A stretch of DNA of 15,109 nt from Saccoglossus kowalevskii (lineage: Eukaryota; Hemichordata; Enteropneusta; Harrimaniidae). Both the position numbers and the translations under genes were made by a program. Under the pieces are notes generated by a model. That model saw only the letters and a program-made list of their open reading frames with translations, did not search any database and had not been told where the DNA came from. Every line of letters starts with the position of its first letter. The first letter of the stretch is position 1. The DNA lies in contig NW_003155753.1 of assembly GCF_000003605.2 (NCBI RefSeq), forward strand, positions 93,186 through 108,294, read 5' to 3'. Below are positions 1 to 10,104 of the stretch, piece after piece.

Positions 1-312
1 ATTACTTATTAAACTATGCGTAATCACGAGTGCGATTCAGAATTTCAATATTAATAGCAATAATATAATTTATTAGTTTGTAAATCTGATAATTGAATTA
101 ATTAAACTAGAACTTGTGCACAATGGACAGTACTCTACTATTAATGGCTTTAATTTCATGAGGATTTTGTAAGTCAGTGAATATCAGTGAAAATTGTCTA
201 GGGTAATACGTCATGAGGTTTCAATGACCTTTGTAATATTTTCTCTTCATAAAATCTTCATATCGAAAAAATTTCTAGCAGCAAAAGAATAAGTGGTCAG
301 AGTAATTATAAC

Positions 313-557
313 TTAACCTTTAGTGTGCCAAATTAATTTTCAGGTGCCATCCACAAAATACCAGTAGTTCCATTTATGGTTTGCTCATTTCCACATGAAA
401 TGTTGTGAAAATTTTAATTTTTTAGATCAAAACTAGAAACAATTCCACATTTTTTTCTGGTCTAAAATTAAGATAGAATTCAGTGAAATTTACAGAAAAT
501 ATGAACAAATTTACCAAATTTTGAGGATGAAAATAAATTTGGTATTCAAAGGGTTAA
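313..557. mobile_element. piggyBac-like MITE, non-autonomous
   Basis: TTAA at 313-316 and 554-557 flanks a 237-bp segment. Its ends are inverted repeats (317-342 and 528-553), 20 of 26 bases alike, starting CC(C)TTT and sharing CCAAATT-ATTTTCA. A TTAA target duplication with C/T-rich terminal bases is the signature of piggyBac transposons. No transposase frame is present, so this would be a diverged MITE. Confidence 0.6.
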
Positions 558-2387
558 CTAAAACATTAGTATGTACTTGTACTTTATTGGCCTCTCCTGA
601 TATGAATTCATTTGAACCATAATTCTGACATTCCTATACTTCAACATGCTTTGTATAAAGAGCACTGAAGCAAGAGTGTGTCCTTTAGTTGGCTAGGCAA
701 ACACAGGTGTATTACAGATATGTACATGATTATACAACACTATAAATTCATGTAATGTCACAACCACACAATAACAGCAGAGTATTATGACAGCTATCAA
801 CAGATATACTTCATTATTGTGTATGACATGCGTATTATACTACACCACACCCACACATGCCCCATACTAGGACCTGTCTGGTTAATAAAGTTATACATCA
901 AAGTATAGACGAATAACTATATTAAAGTGTCTGTGAAATGCCCACCCACACATTCCCTATTTTAGATCTGTGTTCCACTGAAATGGATAGTTATTGATTA
1001 CTGGTACTCGTATCCAAGTAAATTTGTGCTGTGGCCACACACCCACCTATCTTGAAACGGCTGACTTTTTCCAGATTTCCGACTCTCCGAAGGTAAAGTG
1101 TGCCACCAAATGCCAAAATATGAGAAGAAGCCATACTCTTGAGCTGCACTTTTATAACACATACTTTTAAACTATATACTTTCTTCAGTCAGCGTTTTTT
1201 TTTTGTCTCCTTATACCATCACAGATTTTTTTTCTTCGAAAAACTGTCCTTGTTCATGAAAAAAAAATTGGGTTTTAAAGAGAAGCACAGACAACTTAAA
1301 ACTGGCACAATACTAACATTTTTTAAAGAAATAGATTCTGGACCAGTCCATGTTCACCGAAGCGAATTTCAGAAGAGAGAAAGAGATGTTGGATAAGTGT
1401 TTAAAATGATTAGACGTTTTGCAATCCTGAATATTGCTTTTTAGAGACCATTTAGGTAATAATAATTTTGATAGTGACGTGACGCAAAGACAAAGCGTCT
1501 TACAAACAGGAAATTACGCAGCACTTATACACTGATAATTGTTTTCATTTTGGCAGGTTAAAAGTATCTGAATTGGTCCGTGATTGGTGTTGATGACAAA
1601 TTCACACCTCTGTTACCTTTATTCATCACTATAGTTAAATGTTTAGAATGTCAAAATATGTTGTTTTTTTATTTTAATTTTGAATGTTTTTTTACTCAGA
1701 AGACAATGGAAAAAATATTTTAAGCTCAGAAACATAACAATTAATAATATTGTACCAACGAATGATTTTAGACAAGAAAATAGCAGCCAGATAGTTTAAG
1801 AGGACATAGTTGGCTAGTGTGTAAGCCTAATTAATAATTTTTGATGTAAAATTTAGCAGATTAGATGTTGTAGGTACTAGTACATGTATATTCACTGATT
1901 TGTGAAAGAATAAATAAATTTCAAACATTTACTTGTGGGCAAAATAGATGTTTTTTAATTTTCCAAAGAAAACACTTCTATAATATTAATTAGCTATGAA
2001 ACCTGGCTAATAGCTAAACCCTATATAGTATTACCATCAGAAAGGTCAGTTATATGATAATTAATTAACTTTATTACTCAGACAGGGTCTGCTATACACA
2101 GTAAGACTGACCTGTATGTGAACTTTAACACAGTTACATGCTTATATACAGGTTTGTGTTATTTTATGCATGTATCGGTACAATGATCAATTGAAATTTT
2201 ACTTTGAGACAACTACAATTTGACTAAAGATGCTAGTGAATCAGTCACAGGCTGCAGGAAATTTGTTCGAAGTATGTTAGTACATGTATTTGCCATGGGT
2301 CACTCCAGATACACTGAAAATGGTTACTTTTGCAGATGTACGTTTCCTATAATGACAAATAATTCGCAAATAGTTAAAACTGTTTCC
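558..2387. other. Upstream intergenic DNA, no recognised gene
   Basis: AT-rich DNA with scattered stops in all frames and short homopolymers. An 85-codon open frame at 1139-1396 is low-complexity (Phe- and Lys-rich from T and A runs) and lacks an ATG start. Apart from the weak minus-strand exon candidate at 1047-1134, nothing could be supported. Confidence 0.5.
1047..1134 (-). other. Weak candidate first coding exon, minus strand
   Basis: On the minus strand an ATG at 1134-1132 opens 29 codons (MASSHILAFGG... to ...VSRFKI) and ends at GTGGGT, a plausible donor. TATAAAAG lies about 20 bases upstream of the ATG. The short peptide is not recognised and I found no second exon toward the left edge. 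It could be chance. Confidence 0.15.
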
Positions 2388-2540
2388 TAAGGCCCTTCAC
2401 CCATAACTCTGATCTTAACCTTGCCCTCCCTCATTTTACTTACACATGGTTCTCTTTGGGAGACAGTTATCTGGAGGGCCATATATGTAGGGTGAAGAAT
2501 AAGGGTTAGGGTTCAAGTTAGGGGTGTAAGGATAGTTGGA
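2388..2540. repeat. Dispersed G/C-asymmetric repeat, copy 1
   Basis: A C-rich half (CCCTTCACCC... to CCCTCCCTC) is followed by a central TTCTCTTTGGGAGACA...TCTGGAGGGCCATATA block and a G-rich half (GGGTGAAGAATAAGGGTTAGGG). The outer halves are partly complementary, as in a diverged fold-back element. The central and right parts align with the segment at 2890-3050. No target duplication was found. Confidence 0.45.
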
Positions 2541-2889
2541 ACTTTTTCAATCACAATAACCTTACAGTTCAACTTGTAAATAGAGTGTAAATACAAACAC
2601 AGGTTTAGAGGAAGTTTGAAATTGGGGTCACTGTGAACTCTTTGAAATGTAGTGAACAATGTACTTTCTATAGATGGTATCAGTGTATACTAAATCCAAG
2701 TAACAAAACAGAGTTTATGGTGCAAACAAATTATAATAATAATTTAAATAGTGTAAAAAAATATACTAAAAAAAATACCCTTTGAGAATGAGAACTCAAT
2801 TTTATTGCACTAGTTTTACAACCTGCCCAACAATTTGATCTCAAAATTAGGTTAGTACTTAACTGTTGGAATGAATTCCCAGTGTACGT

Positions 2890-3050
2890 AACACCACCTT
2901 GAGTCCTAAATCTATCCCGATCCCGACCCCTACCCCTTCTTGCCTCCTTTTATATGTTTCTCTTGAGGACACCTATAATCATCTAGAGGGGCATATACAA
3001 CTACATTGAAGGGCTGGAAGTTTAGGGTTAGAGTAAGGGTAAAAGTCTTT
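2890..3050. repeat. Dispersed G/C-asymmetric repeat, copy 2
   Basis: Same order of blocks as copy 1: a C-rich half (CCCGATCCCGACCCCTACCCC), a TTTCTCTTGAGGACA...TCTAGAGGGGCATATA centre and a G-rich half with TTTAGGGTTAGAGTAAGGG. It lies in the same orientation as copy 1, about 0.5 kb downstream, and is clearly diverged from it. Confidence 0.45.
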
Positions 3051-3444
3051 CCTAAATGTTTCTGAAATGGCAACTAGCTCCGGTTAACAGTAAAACTAAT
3101 AGTCTTGTTAAAATTAAAACATTTTGAAAAAAATAGCAGTGAATTGCTAATGTCCAGAGAGCATCTGAATCACTGCACAAGACATCCAGCTTTGTGTTTT
3201 TGTGATTCTGGGTGGTCAGATTGGATGACCTCCACAGTGGCCATGAACTCTGTTGATATCACAATACACAGAGCTCCGAAAGACGTAGAACAAGTTCAAA
3301 CTAACGCATTTATTGATTATTATCACGTGCAATCTTTTTAAAACGCATTGAAATATTACCGGAAAAAATTATTTGCGTAGATTCAGAAAGATTATTTTGG
3401 CCATATAACTCGTGGGTACGGTATTACCTGCGGCAACGACGTCG
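3051..3444. other. Upstream DNA, no supported gene
   Basis: A 78-codon + strand frame (3105-3341) has no recognisable content and no start context. On the minus strand a short frame over about 3170-3280 looks somewhat protein-like but has no convincing acceptor. A CACGTG E-box lies near 3325. Nothing here is annotated as a gene. Confidence 0.4.
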
Positions 3445-3747
3445 TCACCACGATACAGAAAACCAACTCTTTTTTTTTTTACTAAACACAACTTGTCCAC
3501 GTAGCCATATATACTTTTTAATATTTATTAATATTTTAATGTTTATTGATTGTTTAAAATTGCTGTTTCTGAATGTTCGGACATCCCTGTAAAGTGGGTG
3601 AGAAGTGTACAAGTTCTTATTCACGTATTTGATACATTTCTTGGCTGAGAAGGTGATGTATTCTCGAAATACCAGCGTACACGTAACGAGGTCAAATGCA
3701 TAAAATGTGCCTGGACGAGAACGAGGACAAATGGCGGTCACCGACAT
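3445..3747 (-). other. Unrecognised 100-codon open frame, minus strand
   Basis: An ATG at 3747 in a fair context (GGGAACATGTCGG) with an in-frame TAA four codons upstream opens 100 codons. The first two thirds have varied composition; the last third is AT-driven (Ile, Lys, Asn) and crosses AATAAA-like motifs. I see no domain, signal peptide or family match. It could be part of a divergent transcript from the DCST1 promoter side or a chance frame. Confidence 0.18.
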
Positions 3748-3853
3748 GTTCCCGGGTTACAGAATCCTTTTAAATTCACGTTTAAAAACAAAAAGTGCTA
3801 CAATATTTTAAACTCAGGAAAGAAAAATATGCGTTATTATAGTCCATACTTAC

Positions 3854-3973
3854 TTTTAATAAGCTATTTCTCAATCTGTTCAGGTTGAAAGTGGAGTGAG
3901 TGTTGACGTTCTCTGGAATCCACTCAACACAACAAGCGTCGTTAATGAACTCGTAGCTATTGAGTTCATGCAA
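3854..3973 (-). other. Weak candidate exon with strong donor, minus strand
   Basis: A minus-strand frame of 40 codons with balanced composition ends exactly at AAAA|GTAAGTATG, a near-consensus donor (3853-3848). It lacks an in-frame ATG (an in-frame TGA lies just upstream of its TTG), so it would need an upstream exon and acceptor that I could not see. No family is recognised. Confidence 0.18.
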
Positions 3974-4000
3974 AGTTCATTGTGTCGCATGATGACCCCG

Positions 4001-4822
4001 GATCACGTGTCAAAATAGGGTTCAGTAGTCGGTTAACCTTGTGGGCGTAGCGTTGGGTCTGATTGAACAAAATCCATTTTGTTTTTTCATGATGTGCCGA
4101 TTGCACCGTCTTACATGTTATTAAATGCATCAACTAGGGCTCTTCGGATTTTCGGATGAACCACAGTGAGGGACTGTGGATGAACTAATAAATAAAAAAG
4201 TCGCAATCCTAATCGTTCTATCCCAAACTCACCTGTCATCGCCGGGAAGGTCATCACGTGATCTTGGGGTGTAAGGTAAAGCTGACATTACGAAGCTATT
4301 CAAACTATTTACCAAACTTTACAATAAACATACTTGACGCGATATACATTTTATTAAATACTACAACAACATGAACCTTTCTTGAAAAAACAATGTGATC
4401 TGGAAATGAACTAATGCTTGAAGTTGAAGCTCAACTTGTAGTCCATGAGTGAAGCATGTTATCACACGTTATCACAAAACTGCGACGACAACTCTCGAGG
4501 ATTCGGACACATAAATAATAATAAGTTCGCAAATTCATTATATTTTAGTTGTATGATAACTGCAATGTTCATGCCATGGCTGTGAGTGGCGATAACACGT
4601 AATATCAAAGATTTCGAAGATAAAGCGTCTACTGGGTATTCGTAGCGGAATACTTACTACACGAATAATTTCCAGCATTGTGACGTCACATAGAAGGAGT
4701 TCTATATTTCGAAAAATAGAAGTATAACACTAAAAAAGACGCTTTCTATCCCCCTCATACGATCACTTGAATCTGGCAACTAGTTCATAAGATCGTGGTT
4801 TGTCGCAATATAAGCACTGATT
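4001..4822 (+). promoter_or_regulatory. Probable DCST1 upstream/promoter region
   Basis: About 820 bp before the DCST1 ATG without a supported coding exon. It is richer in CpG than the flanking DNA, contains CACGTG E-boxes near 4004 and 4255 (the latter within the palindrome ATCACGTGAT), a direct repeat GTTATCACAC/GTTATCACAA at 4458-4477, and a CRE at 4681-4688. I see no clear TATA box at a suitable distance, and the transcription start cannot be placed. Confidence 0.4.
4681..4688. promoter_or_regulatory. Perfect cAMP response element
   Basis: TGACGTCA, the full CREB/CREM palindrome, ends 134 bases before the DCST1 start codon. Full CREs near the start site are typical of genes switched on in the male germ line by CREM in vertebrates, which would suit a sperm protein. 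Function here is inferred from position only. Confidence 0.4.
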
Positions 4823-4862
4823 ATGAAGTGTCTGGCCGCTTGTTTAGAATCGTGTACGGCAT
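4823..4862 (+). CDS. DCST1: DCST1 exon 1 (start codon, phase 1 end)
   Basis: Residues 1-13 plus the first base of codon 14. The ATG at 4823 is the first in frame after TAA at 4811-4813, so no longer N-terminus is possible within this exon. It ends at a strong donor (GTAAGT, 4863) and the split codon T|GT gives Cys14. The segment is cysteine-rich (C3, C7, C11). Identity rests on perfect phase joining with exon 2, since this end of the family is poorly conserved. Confidence 0.78.
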
Positions 4863-7855
4863 GTAAGTAGTCGTAGTCCCGATTATATTTGTTTCCAGTC
4901 CCAATACATAACATCAGATGACTGATTAAGCAAAATAAGTAATTTAGTCGCTGCCTCACACTGCGCTATTATATTTGAGAGTATACTTATTTATTTTTTT
5001 CAACAGGTTTGCATTCAGTTCTCAGTCACACCTGTCCGTTCTGTGAGAGATTGTTATGGAGCAAAGCAAGTGAATATCGTGTAGTCAAGGCTCTCCTGGG
5101 ATTTTGTTTCGGTGCAGGTGTCGGTGCAGGTAACTAACACTAGTTACACGTAATATACAGCTTGAATGGCATGTCTACATTCTGTTGTCATCATACTATC
5201 ATGCAACTACACAATAATTTTTATAATCACCTGTTTCGTAAATTACTCGATCGCTAATCATTATGTTAAAATTTTATTTTCGTTGCTATTATTTAATAGA
5301 AATATTTTTATATATTTGCAGCGTTATATTATATAATCTTGATTCGTCTACCATTCACTGAGAAAGAAAAGGTGTACCTTGGTGGTACCATTGGCCTCCT
5401 CCTCAGCATTGGATTTGCATTTTCAGTCCAAGTTCGTTGTACCGTTGTCTTGGTTACACCGTATTTATTTAGTCGATATGGTCGCAACATTCTGACTACC
5501 ATGACCATGACCTTATTGATTACAGGTCAGTTTTCGGGTTAATTTTTATTTGTCAAGCACACTATATACACAGATATTCAGCGGCGATTTTCCACGTAGA
5601 ACCATGGCAACTGAGACACACTCTGACTGACTATTCATATTTTCTTACAGGTCCAGTAGCAAATATTTTTCATAATGCCGAGGAACTGTCACGTTCTATC
5701 AGCTGCACGGCAGCCTTGGCTCACAACAATAGTGAGTTATTATTTGAACTCATGCATCAACCATTCACTGGGGTCATGGATGACTTAAAGGTAAAACGGG
5801 TTCTCTTACTTTATCATTATTAATAATGCCATGATATTATAGGCTAACATGATAATGACATGATATATAATGGGTTAACATGGTAATGCCATGATATAAT
5901 GGGTTAACATGATAATGCCATGATATAATGGGTTAACAAGATAATGACATGATATAATGGATTAACATGATAATTCCATGATATAATGGGTTAACATGAT
6001 AATGACATGATATAATGGGTTAACATGATAATGCCATGATATAATGGGTTAACATGATAATGCCATGATATTATGGGCTAACATGATAATGACATGAAAT
6101 AATGGGTTAACATGATAATGCCATGATATTATGGGCTAATACGATAATGACATGATATAATGGGTTAACAAGATAATGACATGATATAATGGATTAACAT
6201 GATAATGCCATGATATAATGGGTTAACATGATAATGCCATGATATAATTGGTTAACATGATAATGACATGATATAATGGGTTAACATGATAATGCCATGA
6301 TATTATGGGCTAACATGATAATGACATGATATAATGGGTTAACATGATAATACCATGATATAATGGGTTAACAAGATAATGACATGATATAATGGGGTTA
6401 ACATGATAATGCCATGATATAATGGGTTAACATGATAATGACATGATATAATTGGTTAACATGATAACGCCATGATATAATGGGTTAACATGGTAATGCC
6501 ATGATATAATGGGTTACATCAGAGGTACATTACTTGGGGTTTGCAACGCGCATAGTACTGTATGGTGACATCATGTCAAGATCCCATTCAAGTCTCATCT
6601 CGTAGATAGCGAGGCTGGTGCTACGACCTTCTGACATGACATAGGCGGTTTGTAATAAAACAATAAAACATGTATTACCACATTCATAGTGAAAAAATGT
6701 AATACATCGAAAATGTACAGAAAATATAGTTATCGTAATCCGTCATAACGTGAGCAGCTATTTTGATCCACCTAGACATCCCAGTATCCTAGTTACCTCG
6801 GGCATGCGCATTCGAATTTTTCTGAGTTGGAACACTTATGTGAGAGCGAGATTGAAACGGGATCTTGGTATCATGTCACCGTAGTTGCAAACCCCAAGTA
6901 ATGTACCTCTGGTTACATGATAATGCCATGATATAATGGGTTAACATGATAATGCCATGATATAATGGGTTAACATGATAATACCATGATATAATGGGTT
7001 AACACGATAATACCATGATATAATGGGTTAACATAATATCATAATAAGTTTTGAATGACAATGTGGAATAAAGAGATGGACCTTTCTTTGCATTTAATAG
7101 GACCAAAGTGAAAACATTAACGAAATATCGCATGAAATGAAACAAGAATTTATTGCAATTGAGGAAGAAGTCGAGGACGATAAAGATGGTAAAAAATATA
7201 AAAATGATCGTAAGAGAGGAAAGGGGAAGAAGACGGAAGATAATTATAAAGACAAGTTGGATTATAGATGTAAAGGTAACCCAGGGACATATTTGAGAAT
7301 GGTCGTATAAAGGTTATATGGGGGTGTATAGCCATCTCTTTCACTCTCTCTGTACCATAATGTTCTAACATGGGACAATGTAATATATACACTTTGACGT
7401 TTTGTTTGCACTCTGAGACAATTCATATACTAGATTTATTAGGGTCTTTGAAATTATGTGAAATATTTTAGGTATGAATATGGACTTTGATATTATTCAC
7501 ATGATTTGATAGTGACATATCGTCCCTGAAGCAATACATAATATATAACATAAGTAGAACCGGTTCATTTAACAGTGTTTTATTCTAGATATATTCGAGC
7601 AAGGAGTTGAGGAGTGTAAAGGAACATTCCGAAGAGCAGAGAGAGATTGCCGTAATACCATTGCAGTTCCTGTTGTCAAGGACGTATTATGCTCCCCAAT
7701 GAAATTAACATTTTTATGTAACATTGTCACTGGTAAGATCAATTTCTTTCTTTGTTTGCTTTTTTTTTGCTTGTTCATCTGTCCGTGGTCTGATTGTTCA
7801 TTCATTCATTCATTCATTCATTCATTCATTCATTCATTCATTCATTCAATTCAAT

Positions 7856-7950
<95 letters not shown>

Positions 7951-10067
7951 TTTGTTTGTTTGTTTATTTATCAGCCTACTCATCACTGTGTGATACCGAT
8001 GAAGCTGTCAACCCTGGAATGGGCAAGACGTATCAAAGTGCCGATGAAGCCGTCAATGAGTTCGATACAAATTTCGAAGTTGCAATTGGTTGGCAGGTAT
8101 TATTCTGTATATAGTAACATTATATGGTCATATCATGGCGTTTCCATGACAACAACCAAGTAAATACTTTTCTCTGTAAAGGACTGTATGACAGATTATT
8201 ACAATATGTCTTAATTATTTAGTATGCTAATACGATTTCATTTGGTGTACACAGATATGTATCAACAATAGTAACCATGTAATCACTTGAAATTAATTGT
8301 GTTATGTATATCATAGTATATTGTAGTAATATCGCATTATTGTCATACTTTATATATTGTATAATATTTTTACTGTGAAGTGTGTACACGATTGATGACT
8401 AATAACAAAATAATATTCAGGTTCAACAAGGCACGGAAGAGATTGACTTGAAGACATCCTCTGACATTCAGCTTGCGGTATCGAACGAATTCAAATCAAG
8501 GTCACAGTGGATAACCATGCTCGTTACGATTATTAAAAGTATCATCGCTTTCAACTTCGTACTCATGTTTCTAAGGTACGTAATGTAACTACGGACAAGG
8601 TAGTTATGCAATAGACAAAGTCACCATATCTGTTCGGACGCAGTTGCCATAGTGATATTCCCATTTCCGTGTTCACGCAATCACTTATGTACTTAAAGCG
8701 AATACGGAGATTTCAGGAAAACATATTTACTATTGGGCTGTATTGAGGCTGTATTGAGGAATACTCAGAATACTCGAACGTCGAACATTTACGAACATTT
8801 AGGCCAGATCTTTATTATCCCTTGTTTCGCGAACCGCCGAATGAACAGGAGCCGAAAATGAAATAAAAATATAATTTTATTTCAGCATAATTTCTCGCGC
8901 CCATCGACCTGTAAGCGCAAAAAAATGCTAAAAAAATATTATTTGTATCTTCATTTTTTTTACCGCCCGCCGCATAACAAATCCAAGTTGCATTTTCGTG
9001 GGAGTATCATGATCAAAGTACCGAAGTCTAGCGCAGACGAGAAACAAGGTTATGCATGGAATAAAATGTTATTCATTTCTTCTCTCCGATCTTACTTACA
9101 ATTCTTTGAGAATCACACAAATCTAATGGAAAAAATGAATTAATTTTATTTTTTCCGCCCTCCTCAAAAAAATTGCCTAAAAAAAACTCGCGAAACAAGG
9201 AATAAAAAAAGTCTGGCCTTAGTCACTGGTATTATTAGTAAAACCCTGTATAACATCTGATCATCATGAACGATATACGTTCGGGTATTCTGAGTATTCC
9301 CAGCGGGGATATACGAAGATGCAATACACCGAGGTAGTACACAGGGTGTGTATGACACCGTGACTGTCACTTTGATATTTTAATTCAAATTATTTCTTTT
9401 ATTGTATTCATAATCTCCATATTCCATCAAAGCGCTAACAGTCGTCAGAAGAGAGTGTGAGAGTCCAGTCATTCTGTTTGCGTATGTGATAAGCAGTACA
9501 TCATGTATTATCTTTCATATAGTGAAAAAAAAATGATAAAAACAACGACGTATTAAACATAACGTGAGAAAACACCCACATGTCCCAAGATTGATTTATA
9601 AAATTGTAAAAATATATTCCGCCCGCTAAGGGGGTCGAACCCTTGACCTTAGGATTAAAAGTCCCACGCTCTACCGACTGAGCTAACCGGGCTTCTGAGA
9701 TAAAAGTGATTTCTTCCCTATAAGATTGATTGACCAATTTAGCTATGTAACTATTGTTAAAATGTATTTGTTTTTGTTTCAAGGACTGTAATCAAGGTTT
9801 AAAGTAAAAAGACTTAATTTGAACACATTTTCGTGCGGTTAGAGCGGGATTTTCTTTGCCATTTTTCGATTTTACGACACCGCCATCTGTATAATAAAAC
9901 GCAATTTCTTTTGTCTTTCTTTAGCGCTCACAGTTACAGTAAGAAGTTCATATCAGAAATAACGTTCGATAACGTTTATATCACGTCGTATTTCAGAAAA
10001 ATAGAGAATAGACGCAAACAGCAGGTAAATTGCAATTACATACCTGTATGATAATAATAATAATAAT

Positions 10068-10104
<37 letters not shown>

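Noticed and set aside
1139-1396. 85-codon + strand frame
   Set aside because: It starts at a non-ATG codon, is dominated by Phe and Lys from T and A runs, and shows no splice logic or family resemblance.
2490-2530. Interstitial telomere repeat from GGGTTAGGGTT
   Set aside because: Only about two imperfect TTAGGG units are present, and they are part of the dispersed repeat found again at 2890-3050.
4145-4450. Small inverted repeats, for example CCACAGT/ACTGTGG near 4160 and AAGTTGA/TCAACTT near 4420
   Set aside because: Seven-base arms with short loops are expected by chance in several hundred bases of AT-rich DNA. No supporting context was found.
1-4822. DCST2 as head-to-head neighbour, as in vertebrates
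   Set aside because: I searched the minus strand for the family motifs (GPxAN, FDNxYI, LRRVIC) and saw none in this stretch. Either the gene order differs or DCST2 lies beyond the left edge.
5339-5542. Stand-alone 67-codon gene beginning at 5339
   Set aside because: It is DCST1 exon 3 read from an internal codon, with a few intronic codons at its end. The true exon runs from 5322 to 5525.
5821-7033. CRISPR-like reading of the regular arrays in introns 4, 9 and 12
   Set aside because: The units are directly tandem without unique spacers, and the context is an animal gene.
7699-8163. Three + strand frames with Phe-Ile-His-Ser and Tyr-Leu-Phe-Ile repeats
   Set aside because: They read through the TTCA/TTTA microsatellite. 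Only the flanking parts (exon 6 end and exon 7) are coding, and those are joined by splicing.
9501-9782. 93-codon minus-strand frame
   Set aside because: Its centre is the tRNA-Lys gene read as protein (the typical LAQSVERG-like translation of a tRNA). It is not a coding sequence.
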